DNA from: Flavilitoribacter nigricans DSM 23189 = NBRC 102662
GTDB lineage: Bacteria > Bacteroidota > Bacteroidia > Chitinophagales > Saprospiraceae
Direction of reading: 5' to 3'
Assembly: GCF_002646595.1 (NCBI RefSeq)
Contig: NZ_PDUD01000026.1
Span: 124,001 to 188,000 of the forward strand
Length of the DNA: 64,000 nt
How positions within the stretch are numbered: the stretch's first letter is position 1; each line of letters opens with the position of its first letter. The notes beneath the pieces were generated by a model. The model made no database searches, had not been told where the DNA came from, and saw only the letters and a list, made by a program, of their open reading frames with translations. The position numbers were made by a program, and so were the translations under genes. This document shows, piece by piece, positions 53,287 through 61,765 of this stretch.

Positions 53287-53767
53287 AATCGACGAATTGT
53301 TCAGCGATCTTCTGAAATGTACCATCCATTATCATAGCTTGTCCGGTTGCTGTGCGGCCCCAAAAGAAGCCGTAATCGGTTTTCAGGACTGGCTGCTCCA
53401 AATCCCTCAGCTGATAGAATAACCATTCAGAAATCAGATACCACTCGTAAATTTCCTGTGGGTCCGGCTCATAACCAAGTTCTTCGGCTTTCGCTTCTCT
53501 TTCATCAAAAGGCTGTTCCAGCATGATCTCCATTTCTTCATCGGTTAGGTGGTCAGACAGGAAGTATTCGATTGATTCCAAATCAAAAGCATAAAGATTT
53601 TCAATATTATCATAACAAAATCCAGCTTCTGCAAGAAATGGCGCTTCGGTATTGTGCTTTAGAAAATCTTCTACCATATAGGAGGCATTACCATAAATGT
53701 CTCGCTCAATATAAGTCTTAGCAAGTTCATGCACTTCTTTTGAATATCCGTAATACGTGTCAGTCAT
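53285..53767 (-). CDS. Acidic protein of the mobile element
   Basis: 160 aa, strongly acidic (ESIEYFLSDHLTDEEMEIMLEQPFDERE), soluble, with the C-terminal segment YGFFWGRTATGQAM. No family is recognised; such acidic small proteins are common in integrative elements, sometimes as anti-restriction or DNA-mimic proteins, which is only a possibility here. It follows an 86-aa gene on the same strand. Confidence 0.65.
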   Translation of the reverse strand: MTDTYYGYSKEVHELAKTYIERDIYGNASYMVEDFLKHNTEAPFLAEAGFCYDNIENLYAFDLESIEYFLSDHLTDEEMEIMLEQPFDEREAKAEELGYEPDPQEIYEWYLISEWLFYQLRDLEQPVLKTDYGFFWGRTATGQAMIMDGTFQKIAEQFVD

Positions 53768-53778
53768 TTCATTCTCCC

Positions 53779-54039
53779 TTAATCCTCATTTCTTAAACTG
53801 ACAAGATCAGCTCTCTTCATTGCTAAAACGTCTTCAATAGAAGGTTGGGAATCATATTTCTTTTCCTCGCTGTCAGCACGCTCAAGGGCCTGCACTAGTT
53901 CTTCCATGCCTTCAATTCCGGAATCCTCCAGATCATAATCCACAACGATGTAATCAAACGCTACACTAGGGTTAGGGCAATAGACATTTTGCACTACACC
54001 GCCTTCCACGATAACAACGACTTTTACTTTTACTTTCAT
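53779..54039 (-). CDS. Small acidic protein of the mobile element
   Basis: 86 aa. It opens with a beta-rich start (MKVKVKVVVIVEGGVVQNVYC), followed by an acidic centre. It is 11 bp upstream of the 160-aa gene, so co-transcribed. The function is unknown. Confidence 0.6.
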   Translation of the reverse strand: MKVKVKVVVIVEGGVVQNVYCPNPSVAFDYIVVDYDLEDSGIEGMEELVQALERADSEEKKYDSQPSIEDVLAMKRADLVSLRNED

Positions 54040-54502
54040 AAATACCTCTTGGGTTAGGGTTAATAAAACGCTGTTTCATTAACCTCTGCCCTCCGGCGAG
54101 GATGGGGAGGCAAGTGCAATAACAAATTCGAGTTAGTGGTGCGGGCGCAGGATGCGGAGCGTCCGAGCCACGGTAAAGAAGAATTTTTGTTGCGGCGCGC
54201 CAGGGGAAAAGCCCCTTAGAAAAAACGAAATCTTGATTTCGTGCTTTCCTAAAAGCTCGCTTTCCGGCTTTATTTTTTCCAAGAAATACAGAAAAATGTT
54301 AAAGTTTGAAAAATAAGTCTTCCAGAGTTTTCCCAATTCATACCATTTGATTTCAGATAAGCAGTCGATGTAAGTTTGAGGCATTTCATTTGATTTCAAA
54401 TGAATTCATTTTATTGCATAATTCATTGGTTTTCTGGTATTTGCAAAAATGAATTTGCATTCATAAATTGCCCTCATTCTAAAATTCTAAAAGCAATTTA
54501 CC
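54040..54502. other. Intergenic region, candidate replication/regulatory segment
   Basis: About 460 bp. A minus-strand frame of 88 codons (54133-54399) lacks coding character and is not called. The right half is A+T rich and full of short inverted repeats: CATTTGA/TCAAATG (54387-54402 region) and ATGAAT/ATTCAT (54449-54464), with several ATTCATT repeats. It lies just upstream of the HTH/repA genes, where an origin with iterons would be expected. Confidence 0.4.
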
Positions 54503-54724
54503 ATGCAAAACAACAATGTAATGCTTCACTCTATCACTCCTGACGAGCTGAAGGAACTGCTCCGCGAAATGATCCGTGAGGAGTTCCAGGAAATTAACTA
54601 TGAGATTCAAAGAGTCATCGGAGAGGATGACCTGGTTAGTACTGGCACCGCAGGAAAATTACTCGGAGTTTGTTCCAAACAATTGCGGTATTTGATACAG
54701 GAGGGGCACTTTACCGTGTTTCAC
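54503..54724 (+). pseudogene. Helix-turn-helix (excisionase-like) gene, 3' end lost to an IS
   Basis: About 73 native residues: a helical head (PDELKELLREMIREEFQEINY), then the start of a MerR/excisionase-type HTH (LVSTGTAGKLLGVCSKQLRYLIQEGHF). At base 54725 the frame runs into the left inverted repeat of an IS3-family element and stops at 54757 after foreign residues. The normal protein would continue about 20-30 residues to finish the DNA-binding domain. Confidence 0.7.
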
Positions 54725-54750
54725 TGTGCTCTTCCCAAATCGCGCAACCA
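54725..54750 (+). repeat. Left terminal inverted repeat of the IS
   Basis: It begins TGTGCTCTTCCC and ends GCAACCA, pairing with 55923-55948. Confidence 0.9.
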
Positions 54751-54803
54751 AAAATGAGTAGAGAGTTATTTCAAAATTATCTAACTTTCAAAAAACTTAT
54801 CAG

Positions 54804-55100
54804 ATGCGTAAGAGTGATTTTACCGAATCTCAACGATTGGCGATCCTGGCCGAACAAGATGCGGGTCAATCGGTAGAAGTAATTTGCCGAAAACATCAGA
54901 TCAGCCCAGCTACTTTTTACAAATGGAAGAAGGATCTGGCTATCGAACAGGACGAGGATAAACGTCGATTGAAGGAACTGGAGGAGGAGAACGCCCGTCT
55001 CAAAAAAATGTATGCTGAACTGAGCATCAATCATAATATACTGCAACAAGGCTATGAGATGATAAAAAAGTACCAGGCCCAAGACGCCAAGAAGAAATGA
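54804..55100 (+). CDS. IS3-family transposase OrfA
   Basis: 98 aa. HTH of the IS3/IS911 type (FTESQRLAILAEQDAG, then VEVICRKHQISPATFYKWKKD), followed by a leucine-zipper-like coiled coil (LKELEEENARLKKMYAEL). It overlaps orfB by 4 bp (ATGA), so the two are either translationally coupled or fused by frameshifting. Confidence 0.92.
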   Translation: MRKSDFTESQRLAILAEQDAGQSVEVICRKHQISPATFYKWKKDLAIEQDEDKRRLKELEEENARLKKMYAELSINHNILQQGYEMIKKYQAQDAKKK

Positions 55101-55936
55101 TTGATAGCATTAAGGCGGATCAGGCAGTCGGTATTCGCCAGAGTTGTGCTGTTTTGGGCTTTCGACGTCAGACTTATTACAAACGCAAACAAGGCCATCG
55201 CCCTGAAGAATTAGATACCTACATTGCTGATCTGCTTCATCAGGTTACCCGGCGCTTTGTAGCCTGGGGCTTTTGGATGGTGTTTCATTACCTGCGCCGA
55301 CAGGGGCATTCATGGAACCACAAGCGAGTATACCGGATCTGGAAAGCTGAAGAGCTGCATTTACGATTGCCGCCGAAGCGGTCCAGGATCAGTCGTAAAT
55401 ATCAGAATCTGTTGGCCCCTGATCACATCAACGAGGGATGGGGTGTTGATTTTTTGAGTGATTGGGTAGTAGGTCCCAATCAGGAAAGCGTACGGGTAAT
55501 CAATATTATTGATGAACATTCCCGCAAGGCGCTATGGTCAGAAGCCTACTCCAGTATTTCAGCCAAGACTTTAATCGAAGTACTCAACCTGGTGGTGCAA
55601 TGGCGAGGCTGTCCGGCTTACATTCGGTGCGATAACGGGCCGGAATTCATCTCTCATAAACTTGGGGAATGGGCCGACGAATATGGTGTAGAATTACGTT
55701 TTATTCAGCCTGGAAAGCCCAGTCAAAATGGCTTGGTCGAGCGATTGAATAAAACCCTGAGGGTCGAATGTCTTAACCTGGAATGGTTCTCCAGCCTGGA
55801 GGCGCTGAACGAAAAGATACAAGAATGGAGTGTCATTTATAACACCATTCGGCCACATAGCTCGATTGGCTATAAAACCCCGGATGAACTCGAATTACAA
55901 AATCAAAATCTCTACTTTAGTGTGGTTGCGGTCTAG
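55097..55936 (+). CDS. IS3-family transposase OrfB (DDE integrase core)
   Basis: 279 aa. HTH_21-like head (about 30-75), then a rve core with the catalytic triad Asp in WGVDFLSDW, Asp in RCDNGPEF and Glu in NGLVERLNKTLR. It ends with the common YNTIRPHSSIGYKTP. All catalytic residues are present, so the IS may still be active. The stop codon lies inside the right inverted repeat. Confidence 0.95.
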   Translation: MIDSIKADQAVGIRQSCAVLGFRRQTYYKRKQGHRPEELDTYIADLLHQVTRRFVAWGFWMVFHYLRRQGHSWNHKRVYRIWKAEELHLRLPPKRSRISRKYQNLLAPDHINEGWGVDFLSDWVVGPNQESVRVINIIDEHSRKALWSEAYSSISAKTLIEVLNLVVQWRGCPAYIRCDNGPEFISHKLGEWADEYGVELRFIQPGKPSQNGLVERLNKTLRVECLNLEWFSSLEALNEKIQEWSVIYNTIRPHSSIGYKTPDELELQNQNLYFSVVAV

Positions 55937-55948
55937 GGGAAGAGCACA
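55923..55948 (-). repeat. Right terminal inverted repeat of the IS
   Basis: The reverse complement of the left repeat in its outer 12 and inner 7 bases. It contains the orfB stop codon. Confidence 0.9.
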
Positions 55949-56730
55949 GCTCCATGCTCATGGAACAGATCAACAAGGGAACTGTTCCGCCCAAAACACT
56001 GCGGATCTCTAGTCATGACTTGCTGGTAGCCACCAACCGACCAACTAGCGGGGAAGGGTACACGCTACTGAAAAAGGCCCTGGATCGTCTCTCCGGTGTA
56101 AAGATCAAAACCAATATTAAAACCAATAGACGCGAAATCACCGAACGCTTCGGCTTGATCGATAAGTATACCATCATCGAAAGTAGCCGGGTAAAAAAAC
56201 GCATGGTGCGGCTGGAGATCACGCTTTCGGACTGGTTCTATAATTCCATTATTGGAAAAGAGGTGTTGACTATCAACCGGGAGTACTTCCGTTTGGGTAA
56301 AGCGCTGGAACGCAGACTTTATGAAATTGCTCGGAAGCATTGCGGTAAAAATCCGGAATGGTCAATCGGCCTTAGAAAACTGAAGGAAAAAACCGGCTCT
56401 ACTTCCCATTTGGATAAATTCCGCTTCTTCATCCGGGAAATTGAACGAAAGGATCATCTGCCGGATTACTCTATTGAGCTTTTGGATAATGAGGTGGTAA
56501 CTTTTCGGTTAAATAAGGAATTTGTAGGTATCGATGATTTACCTAGAATTAAGCCAGAGACAATTGAGCGAGCGAGAAAAATAACCGAAGAAGCCGGGAC
56601 AGACTGGGATTTTCAGGAATTACATACTCAGTTTGCATTATCGTTAATGAGTAAAAAATTTGTACCGGACAATACTGACGGAGCGTTTATTGGATTTATT
56701 CGATATAAGTTAAGGCAACTAGATTACTAA
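55949..56730 (+). pseudogene. repA: RepA replication initiator (RPA family), 5' end lost to an IS
   Basis: At most 259 residues of an RPA-type plasmid/ICE replication initiator. It resumes immediately at the IS edge with MLMEQINKGTVPPKTLRISS, then SHDLLVATNRPTSGEGYTLLKKALDRL, ETLSDWFYN-type and KEVLTINREYFRLGKALERRLYEIARKHCG motifs, and a winged-helix C-terminal half. The family normally has about 60-90 further N-terminal residues. An ATG at 55954 could express the remnant, but loss of the N-terminal region makes function doubtful. Confidence 0.8.
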
Positions 56731-56971
56731 TCTAGAATCATCTCCGATTTGAAAGCATCCAAAATTTTGTATATGTTATTATAAGTGTAATAGCTATGTA
56801 ACAAAAACCAAGTTATTGAATGGTTCTCACTCACATTTTGTGGTCGCAGAAGAAAAATTACAAAAACAAAAAAATACTGGCCAAAATTCTCTATTTTTTG
56901 CCTTCAAAGAGAAGAATTAGATATAACATCCTTGAAAAATAAGAGGTAATAGTATTCATAAATGTTGTGAT

Positions 56972-57385
56972 ATGGTAGAAGTAATGATCATCTTGGAGAA
57001 AGGTGCCATAAGGATAAAGCCTGACCCTATTGAACTAAACTTATATGATGAGTTAGAATTTTTACTCATTCAAGACGTAAAAAGAAAAGATTTTTCAAAA
57101 GAACTTGCAAAAGCAAAAAAGCTTAAATGGAAGATCATTTTTGAAAACGAAATCCCATTTGCTAAGGCCACTCCACAAGGTACGGGCGGAGGAGGACAGT
57201 TGATTCTGACAAAATTACAGGCAGAGGAATTAGAGCAGGTCACAAATATGAAAGAAGGGGAAAGGGGTAAAATCAAACTTGGGGTTGCAATGCAAAGAGG
57301 CGAGCATAAATACGGCATTGAAATTGTTGATGCCGAAACGAATGAAAACATTGAAGATATCGATCCAATAATTATAATAAAGTGA
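56972..57385 (+). CDS. Small protein, first gene of an unrecognised two-gene cassette
   Basis: 137 aa. Sequence begins MVEVMIILEKGAIRIKPD. It has a central Gly-rich loop (TPQGTGGGGQLILTKL, about 66-81) and ends in an acidic, Ile-rich tail. Soluble, mixed alpha/beta. It starts after 241 bp of A+T-rich sequence and its stop is 1 bp before the next ATG, so the pair is one operon. I do not recognise the family. Confidence 0.65.
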   Translation: MVEVMIILEKGAIRIKPDPIELNLYDELEFLLIQDVKRKDFSKELAKAKKLKWKIIFENEIPFAKATPQGTGGGGQLILTKLQAEELEQVTNMKEGERGKIKLGVAMQRGEHKYGIEIVDAETNENIEDIDPIIIIK

Positions 57386-57386
57386 T

Positions 57387-58394
57387 ATGGCATATGTGAT
57401 AGAAGTCATAGCCTTAGGCCAGAATCAATATCCATATATCGAGACAGTTATTAACTTACTAAATAAATCGCAAGAAGAATTTATTTATCGGTTGCCGCCT
57501 GAAAGATTGTTAAAAAATGGGCTCAGTTTTAGCTTATCAAGGTATAAGAAAGAAGACGTTTATGAATGGCTCGAAAAATACAGGCAAGCCGCCAAAGGAA
57601 ACAGAAGGTTTGTCATCGCTATTTTAAAAGGGGAAATTGACAATAATTTTTTTGGAGGGAGCAAAGCTAAATTAGGTCTAGCATATTTTTCGACCAATAA
57701 AAAAAATCTATTTAATAAGTCGCCGTATGCATATATAGCATATTTTATTATAAGATATTCTCTGAAATTTGTTTCACCTGAAGTTAAAAATCATGAGGAT
57801 ACGAGAGGTTGTTTTTATGATTATATGGGTTATAAACCCGATATCGGGGAATCATTGAAATCACTAAGACTATGTGATGAATGCTCACTTAAGATCCAAC
57901 CAAATTTCAATGAAGAAATATATGATAGTATTTTCTTGAAGATGTCCAAGGTTATAAAACGTCTAGAGCTTTGGTGGTGGTTTTATAAAATCAAATTCTG
58001 GTTTGCTCCTCAAAAAGCTCCGAATGAGCAAGTGGATAATTCTTGGTTATTTACTAGTATTTCTCTAGGTATAGCTGCCTCGCTTTTGGTATTTTATCTT
58101 TCAGGATGGTTTGAACTATCACTTATTATCTTTCTTGTCGTAGGAATTTATGTGTTTCTTCACAATCCGAAGAGAAGGTATTTTCGACTAGGCGCAACCT
58201 TATTTGGATTTGCAGCCTTATCAGGCATCCCCAGAATTAGTGCAGCAATGGGATACAAGATGACTTCAGGAAATCCAGAGGTTGGTAATGAAGATTGGTT
58301 CCTAAAATTAGATGTCTTTGATGAGCCATTATTACCAATTGCATTTGTAATTGCTGGAATTATTTTAATGACTTTTGATAGAAAAGAAAATTAA
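57387..58394 (+). CDS. Membrane-anchored protein with HxxTRGC and CxxC motifs
   Basis: 335 aa. The soluble N-terminal half (1-200) has the motif HEDTRGCFYD (His136, Cys142, Asp145) and LCDECS (Cys163, Cys166), a plausible metal-binding set. A Trp-rich linker (LWWWFYKIKFWF) leads to a C-terminal membrane domain with three or four helices (about 222-290 and 312-330). Together with the 137-aa protein it forms a compact cassette in the cargo zone of an integrative element, a typical place for defence or toxin modules. I cannot name a known system. Confidence 0.7.
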   Translation: MAYVIEVIALGQNQYPYIETVINLLNKSQEEFIYRLPPERLLKNGLSFSLSRYKKEDVYEWLEKYRQAAKGNRRFVIAILKGEIDNNFFGGSKAKLGLAYFSTNKKNLFNKSPYAYIAYFIIRYSLKFVSPEVKNHEDTRGCFYDYMGYKPDIGESLKSLRLCDECSLKIQPNFNEEIYDSIFLKMSKVIKRLELWWWFYKIKFWFAPQKAPNEQVDNSWLFTSISLGIAASLLVFYLSGWFELSLIIFLVVGIYVFLHNPKRRYFRLGATLFGFAALSGIPRISAAMGYKMTSGNPEVGNEDWFLKLDVFDEPLLPIAFVIAGIILMTFDRKEN

Positions 58395-58409
58395 GCAATT
58401 TGTAATAGC

Positions 58410-58682
58410 CTAAATATCAATCTCAAACCCTTTATCCTTTTCATCCCGATCTTTACTTTTAGTAGGTCGGGGAATTCCTTTAGAAGTCTCCCTTAGCTTA
58501 GCAATAGTTCTAGATTGAGTGCGCTCCTTGGTGTATTCCTGAGTCCCGGCAACAAATCCTTCCACAAACGGAAGGTCTACACCTTGCACTGCTGCAACCA
58601 ATTGTTTGGATAGGGCCGGGCGGTACTTCTCAATGATGTAACCAGCATTAAAGCCTTCCAATAGTTCTTTATCTGCATCCAT
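58410..58682 (-). CDS. Small basic/acidic protein of the mobile element
   Basis: 90 aa. The N-terminal half is helical (KELLEGFNAGYIIEKYRPAL), the C-terminal half is charged and low in hydrophobics (RTQSRTIAKLRETSKG). Its start overlaps the upstream HTH gene by 1 nt (TGATG), so they are co-translated. The function is unknown; a recombination accessory role is possible. Confidence 0.65.
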   Translation of the reverse strand: MDADKELLEGFNAGYIIEKYRPALSKQLVAAVQGVDLPFVEGFVAGTQEYTKERTQSRTIAKLRETSKGIPRPTKSKDRDEKDKGFEIDI

Positions 58683-58960
58683 CAGTCTTTTGTTTTAGGG
58701 CTGTTTTCAATGAAGTCGACAACTGACCTACGGCGATACAGGTATTTTTTGCCACTCACAATTCGGTAATCAATGTCTCCGGAATCACGATACTTCTGAA
58801 AAGTTGTTTTGGAAGTGATCCTTAGTAAGCGCATCGCTTCCTTTTCATCAATAAATGGATCGACTTCATCTTTAAGTTCCTTGGCTAATTCCTTGACCAA
58901 GGCTCTAAAAGTTCCCGATTCCAAACAAATGACAGGTATGTTAGTGGCAAAGTCAGCCAT
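58682..58960 (-). CDS. Excisionase-like helix-turn-helix protein
   Basis: 92 aa. HTH_17/MerR-like winged helix DNA-binding domain at the C-terminus: EKEAMRLLRITSKTTFQKYRDS, then YRIVSGKKYLYRRRSVVDFI. Similar small proteins act as excisionases or regulators in Bacteroidota mobile elements. It is first in a two-gene minus-strand operon. It is unrelated in position to the broken HTH gene at 54.5 kb, so the element may once have had two. Confidence 0.8.
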   Translation of the reverse strand: MADFATNIPVICLESGTFRALVKELAKELKDEVDPFIDEKEAMRLLRITSKTTFQKYRDSGDIDYRIVSGKKYLYRRRSVVDFIENSPKTKD

Positions 58961-59293
58961 GAAACAGTAGTTAAATTGATATCTATCAAAAATAGAAAAT
59001 TCTGAGATATGGAGAAATTATGCCTGATCACTAACAAACTCTTTACAGGAAATGGAAAAGGATTGGCTTAAAATCTCTATATTTGAAGAGCTATGCCCTG
59101 AGAAAAGCAGTAAGGCTGGATCATGAACTGGTAGTTTTAGAATCTTTTCTTCTAACGGCACTCAAAGCGACTAATGATTTTTTAATGTAACTTACTTAAA
59201 ATCAAATAGCGATATTAGTTTCTGTAACCCCAACGGGTTTACAGAATGTTAAAAAAATCATTTAGTTCTCACTTTATCCTATAATCGCTTGCC
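58961..59293. other. A+T-rich intergenic region with a hairpin
   Basis: Short frames here (for example MEKDWLKISIFEELCPEKSS starting near 59052) are too small to call. A hairpin TTCTGTAACCC/GGGTTTACAGAA lies at 59220-59246 just before the metalloprotease-like gene; no T-run follows. Base composition drops sharply from here to the right edge. Confidence 0.45.
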
Positions 59294-60427
59294 ATGATTA
59301 TTCGAACGCTATTTTGTTTAAGCAAGACATTAATCTTTCTATTCTACACAAATATTACTCTTAGTCAGGATAGAGCTATACATTTATCTAAGTCTATTCA
59401 ATGCATTTTGGGTGGTGTAACAAGTAACGAAAGAAAGGAATCAGTAGCTTTATCTGATGCCAACGAACAAGTTAAACGTACTATTAAGGATATATTAAAT
59501 CAAGTAGGATTACCTGCCAACTTTCAACTATACTCCTCCAGTATAGAAGATATTGTAATAGGAGTCAATAACGGACAAAGATTTATAATTTTTCCAGATA
59601 AGTTGATTAAAAACTTGAACACTAATTCAACTTCTTATTGGAGTACTATAGGTATACTAGTTCATCACTTAGGGCATCACTTATTAGGACATACGATTCA
59701 AGCTGATGAGATCAGTTTTGAACATGAGCTTGATGCTGATCGCTGGTCTGGATTTCTACTTGGAAGATTAGGAGCCTCTGTGAAGGAAGCAGAAATGCTT
59801 TCTGAGGTGAAAAGGCCATCAGTCAAAAGACTTCAAGCTGTATTAGAAGGATATAAGAGATTTATCAGTTTAGTTGAAGAAGGTAAAACTATCATTGGCG
59901 AACAAGCAATGATTGAAAACAGACTATATTCTATAATGAGAGTTAACGGATTAATATGGATGACCCAAGATCTGGACTTTAAGTTTTCAAATTCAAAATG
60001 TTATGAGGATGATTGTGATAGGTATCCTGGAAGTAGGTTGTATAATTGGCAAGATGCAAAGAATGTATGTGAATCACTTGGATGGCGCTTACCAACTAAT
60101 GAAGAATGGGAGTTGATGATAAAAACCTTAGTTGGAAGTCAATTAATAGATAATGAAATGAAATCCAAAGTTAAGTTTGATCATCTTATAAAAGATGATG
60201 GAGATGGTTTTGCAGCTCGACTAGGAGGCAAATATACAATGGGTAAATTTACCGATATTGGAGCTGCTGCTTACTACTGGAGCTCCACAGAGGTTCCAGG
60301 AACAGCTAATACTTTTAGCTGTTATCTCCAAATAAACTATAAAAATGTTGCTATAATTGGCCACTCTAAATCAAATTTTTTTTCATGTCGGTGTGTTAAA
60401 GAAGTACAACCTTATTCCTCGGAATAA
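59294..60427 (+). CDS. Secreted zincin-like + FISUMP-like protein, copy 1 (catalytic Glu replaced)
   Basis: 377 aa. Signal peptide (cleavage near TLSQ, about residue 24). Residues about 40-200 resemble an M48-type metallopeptidase core, but the active-site helix reads LVHHLGHHLLGHT: His124 and His128 are kept while the catalytic Glu is His125. A downstream ELDADRWSGFLLGRLG matches the third-ligand helix. Residues about 215-377 resemble the FISUMP domain (LIWMTQDLDF, KNVCESLGWRLPTNEEWELM, SCRCVKE). It is the first of three tandem paralogues. Probably not a peptidase. Confidence 0.75.
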   Translation: MIIRTLFCLSKTLIFLFYTNITLSQDRAIHLSKSIQCILGGVTSNERKESVALSDANEQVKRTIKDILNQVGLPANFQLYSSSIEDIVIGVNNGQRFIIFPDKLIKNLNTNSTSYWSTIGILVHHLGHHLLGHTIQADEISFEHELDADRWSGFLLGRLGASVKEAEMLSEVKRPSVKRLQAVLEGYKRFISLVEEGKTIIGEQAMIENRLYSIMRVNGLIWMTQDLDFKFSNSKCYEDDCDRYPGSRLYNWQDAKNVCESLGWRLPTNEEWELMIKTLVGSQLIDNEMKSKVKFDHLIKDDGDGFAARLGGKYTMGKFTDIGAAAYYWSSTEVPGTANTFSCYLQINYKNVAIIGHSKSNFFSCRCVKEVQPYSSE

Positions 60428-60520
60428 AATGATAAAAAAATACTCAAAAAAAATTTCATGACAAAAAATATTACTGTCTTAAATTTTAAGATTCATAGTC
60501 TAATATTGCATTTGGCGCTA

Positions 60521-61732
60521 ATGAAAAAAACTGGCCTAGTTTCATTAATCCTAATTATTTCAATTATTAGTAATGCTCAATCAAATCAGATTGAAGTCAA
60601 TGCAGAAATAAATGTGCCTTGTAAAATTATTAAAAGAGAGAATGTGACTTTTTTGAAGATACAAAACAGAGTAATGAGAAATTTAATAGATACGATAATA
60701 GATATTGAAAACTCTCTAGCAAATGTTTTATTAGTTGAAGATAATGTAGATAGAATTCTCGCAATTAGTAAAAATGGCCAAAAAATCATCGCATATGATA
60801 AGGACTTTTTAGCTAGTATTAAAGACCTAAGTAAGACTGATTTCTGGAACAAAGTTTGGATGATTACTCATCAAATTGGTCATTTGGTTAGCTTAGATAC
60901 ATCATGCGTATCGTGTAACGAGAAATTATCTGAGATAAATGCAGATTTTTTTTCTGGACAAATGTTATATAAGCTTGGATTAAGACAGAATCAACTTTCT
61001 ATTATCAATCCCACCTATATTAGCGAGAGCGAACTCCTCTCTAAGCAAAAAAGGCTTACTGCAATTTATACCGGTTTTAACAGTGCAAAGGAGGATTTAT
61101 TAAAAAGAAAATCACTCCAATCTCTTCCTGTAGATGAAGAAGAGCAGAATACTGTTGAACATTCTAAAGTTAATGAAAGCGATGGTGATGATAGAGACCT
61201 AAAAGACTACGACTATGTATATCTAAATGGCCTAAAGTGGATGACAAAAAATTTGAACCTTAATATTCCTGATTCTTGGTGCTATGGTACGTCAAACCAA
61301 AGTTCTTATTGTGATGTTTATGGCCGACTCTATACTTATGAATCCGCCTATCAAGCATGTGATTCAGTTGGTTGGCGTCTACCAACTTTAAAAGAATGGA
61401 ATGACATGATCAAGAAAATAGTTCCAAAGGATGATAATTTTAATGAAGGTGCCAGCACTTATAGTACTTATGCATTTAAAAGATTAACAGAAGGAGGGAA
61501 GGTTGGATTAGAAATTCAGATGTCTGGGTATAAATTATACAGATGGAGAGCTAGTACCTATTCAGAAATTATGCGACATCGCCCTGTTTTCATATCTACG
61601 GGTTTTTGGACTGCAACTCAGTATGATGAAAATTATGCTTATCGCTATTATTTAAGTAGTAATAATAGTTTATTGTTAGAGGGAATAGAAAATAAAAAAA
61701 CTGGATTTTCTTGTAGGTGTGTTAAAGAATAA
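60521..61732 (+). CDS. Secreted zincin-like + FISUMP-like protein, copy 2 (decayed active site)
   Basis: 403 aa from the ATG at 60521, which gives a proper signal peptide (MKKTGLVSLILIISIISNAQ); the upstream ATG at 60458 would hide it. The active-site helix reads MITHQIGHLVSLD, with His117 and His121 kept, Glu replaced by Gln118, and the following HH lost. The third-ligand helix is weak (SEINADFFSGQMLYKLG). The FISUMP-like domain (about 240-403) is well preserved: LKWMTKNLNLNIPDSWCYG, SVGWRLPTLKEWNDM and SCRCVKE. This is the most diverged copy in the peptidase part. Confidence 0.75.
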   Translation: MKKTGLVSLILIISIISNAQSNQIEVNAEINVPCKIIKRENVTFLKIQNRVMRNLIDTIIDIENSLANVLLVEDNVDRILAISKNGQKIIAYDKDFLASIKDLSKTDFWNKVWMITHQIGHLVSLDTSCVSCNEKLSEINADFFSGQMLYKLGLRQNQLSIINPTYISESELLSKQKRLTAIYTGFNSAKEDLLKRKSLQSLPVDEEEQNTVEHSKVNESDGDDRDLKDYDYVYLNGLKWMTKNLNLNIPDSWCYGTSNQSSYCDVYGRLYTYESAYQACDSVGWRLPTLKEWNDMIKKIVPKDDNFNEGASTYSTYAFKRLTEGGKVGLEIQMSGYKLYRWRASTYSEIMRHRPVFISTGFWTATQYDENYAYRYYLSSNNSLLLEGIENKKTGFSCRCVKE

Positions 61733-61765
61733 CACATCATATTTTATAGAACAAATTGAATCAAC

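Larger units (their letters stand above)
54725..55948 (+). mobile_element. Complete IS3-family insertion sequence
   Basis: 1224 bp, from TGTGCTCTTCCC to the matching end. The left inverted repeat (54725-54750) and right repeat (55923-55948) share TGTGCTCTTCCC and GCAACCA around seven mismatched bases; ends are TG...CA. Two overlapping genes encode an HTH OrfA and a DDE OrfB, both intact. No direct target duplication is visible on either side, and both flanking genes are truncated, which suggests deletion or recombination after insertion. Confidence 0.93.

Noticed and set aside
54133-54399. 88-codon minus-strand frame upstream of the HTH gene
   Set aside because: It crosses the repeat-rich A+T segment and a G+C-rich spacer with no consistent codon pattern.
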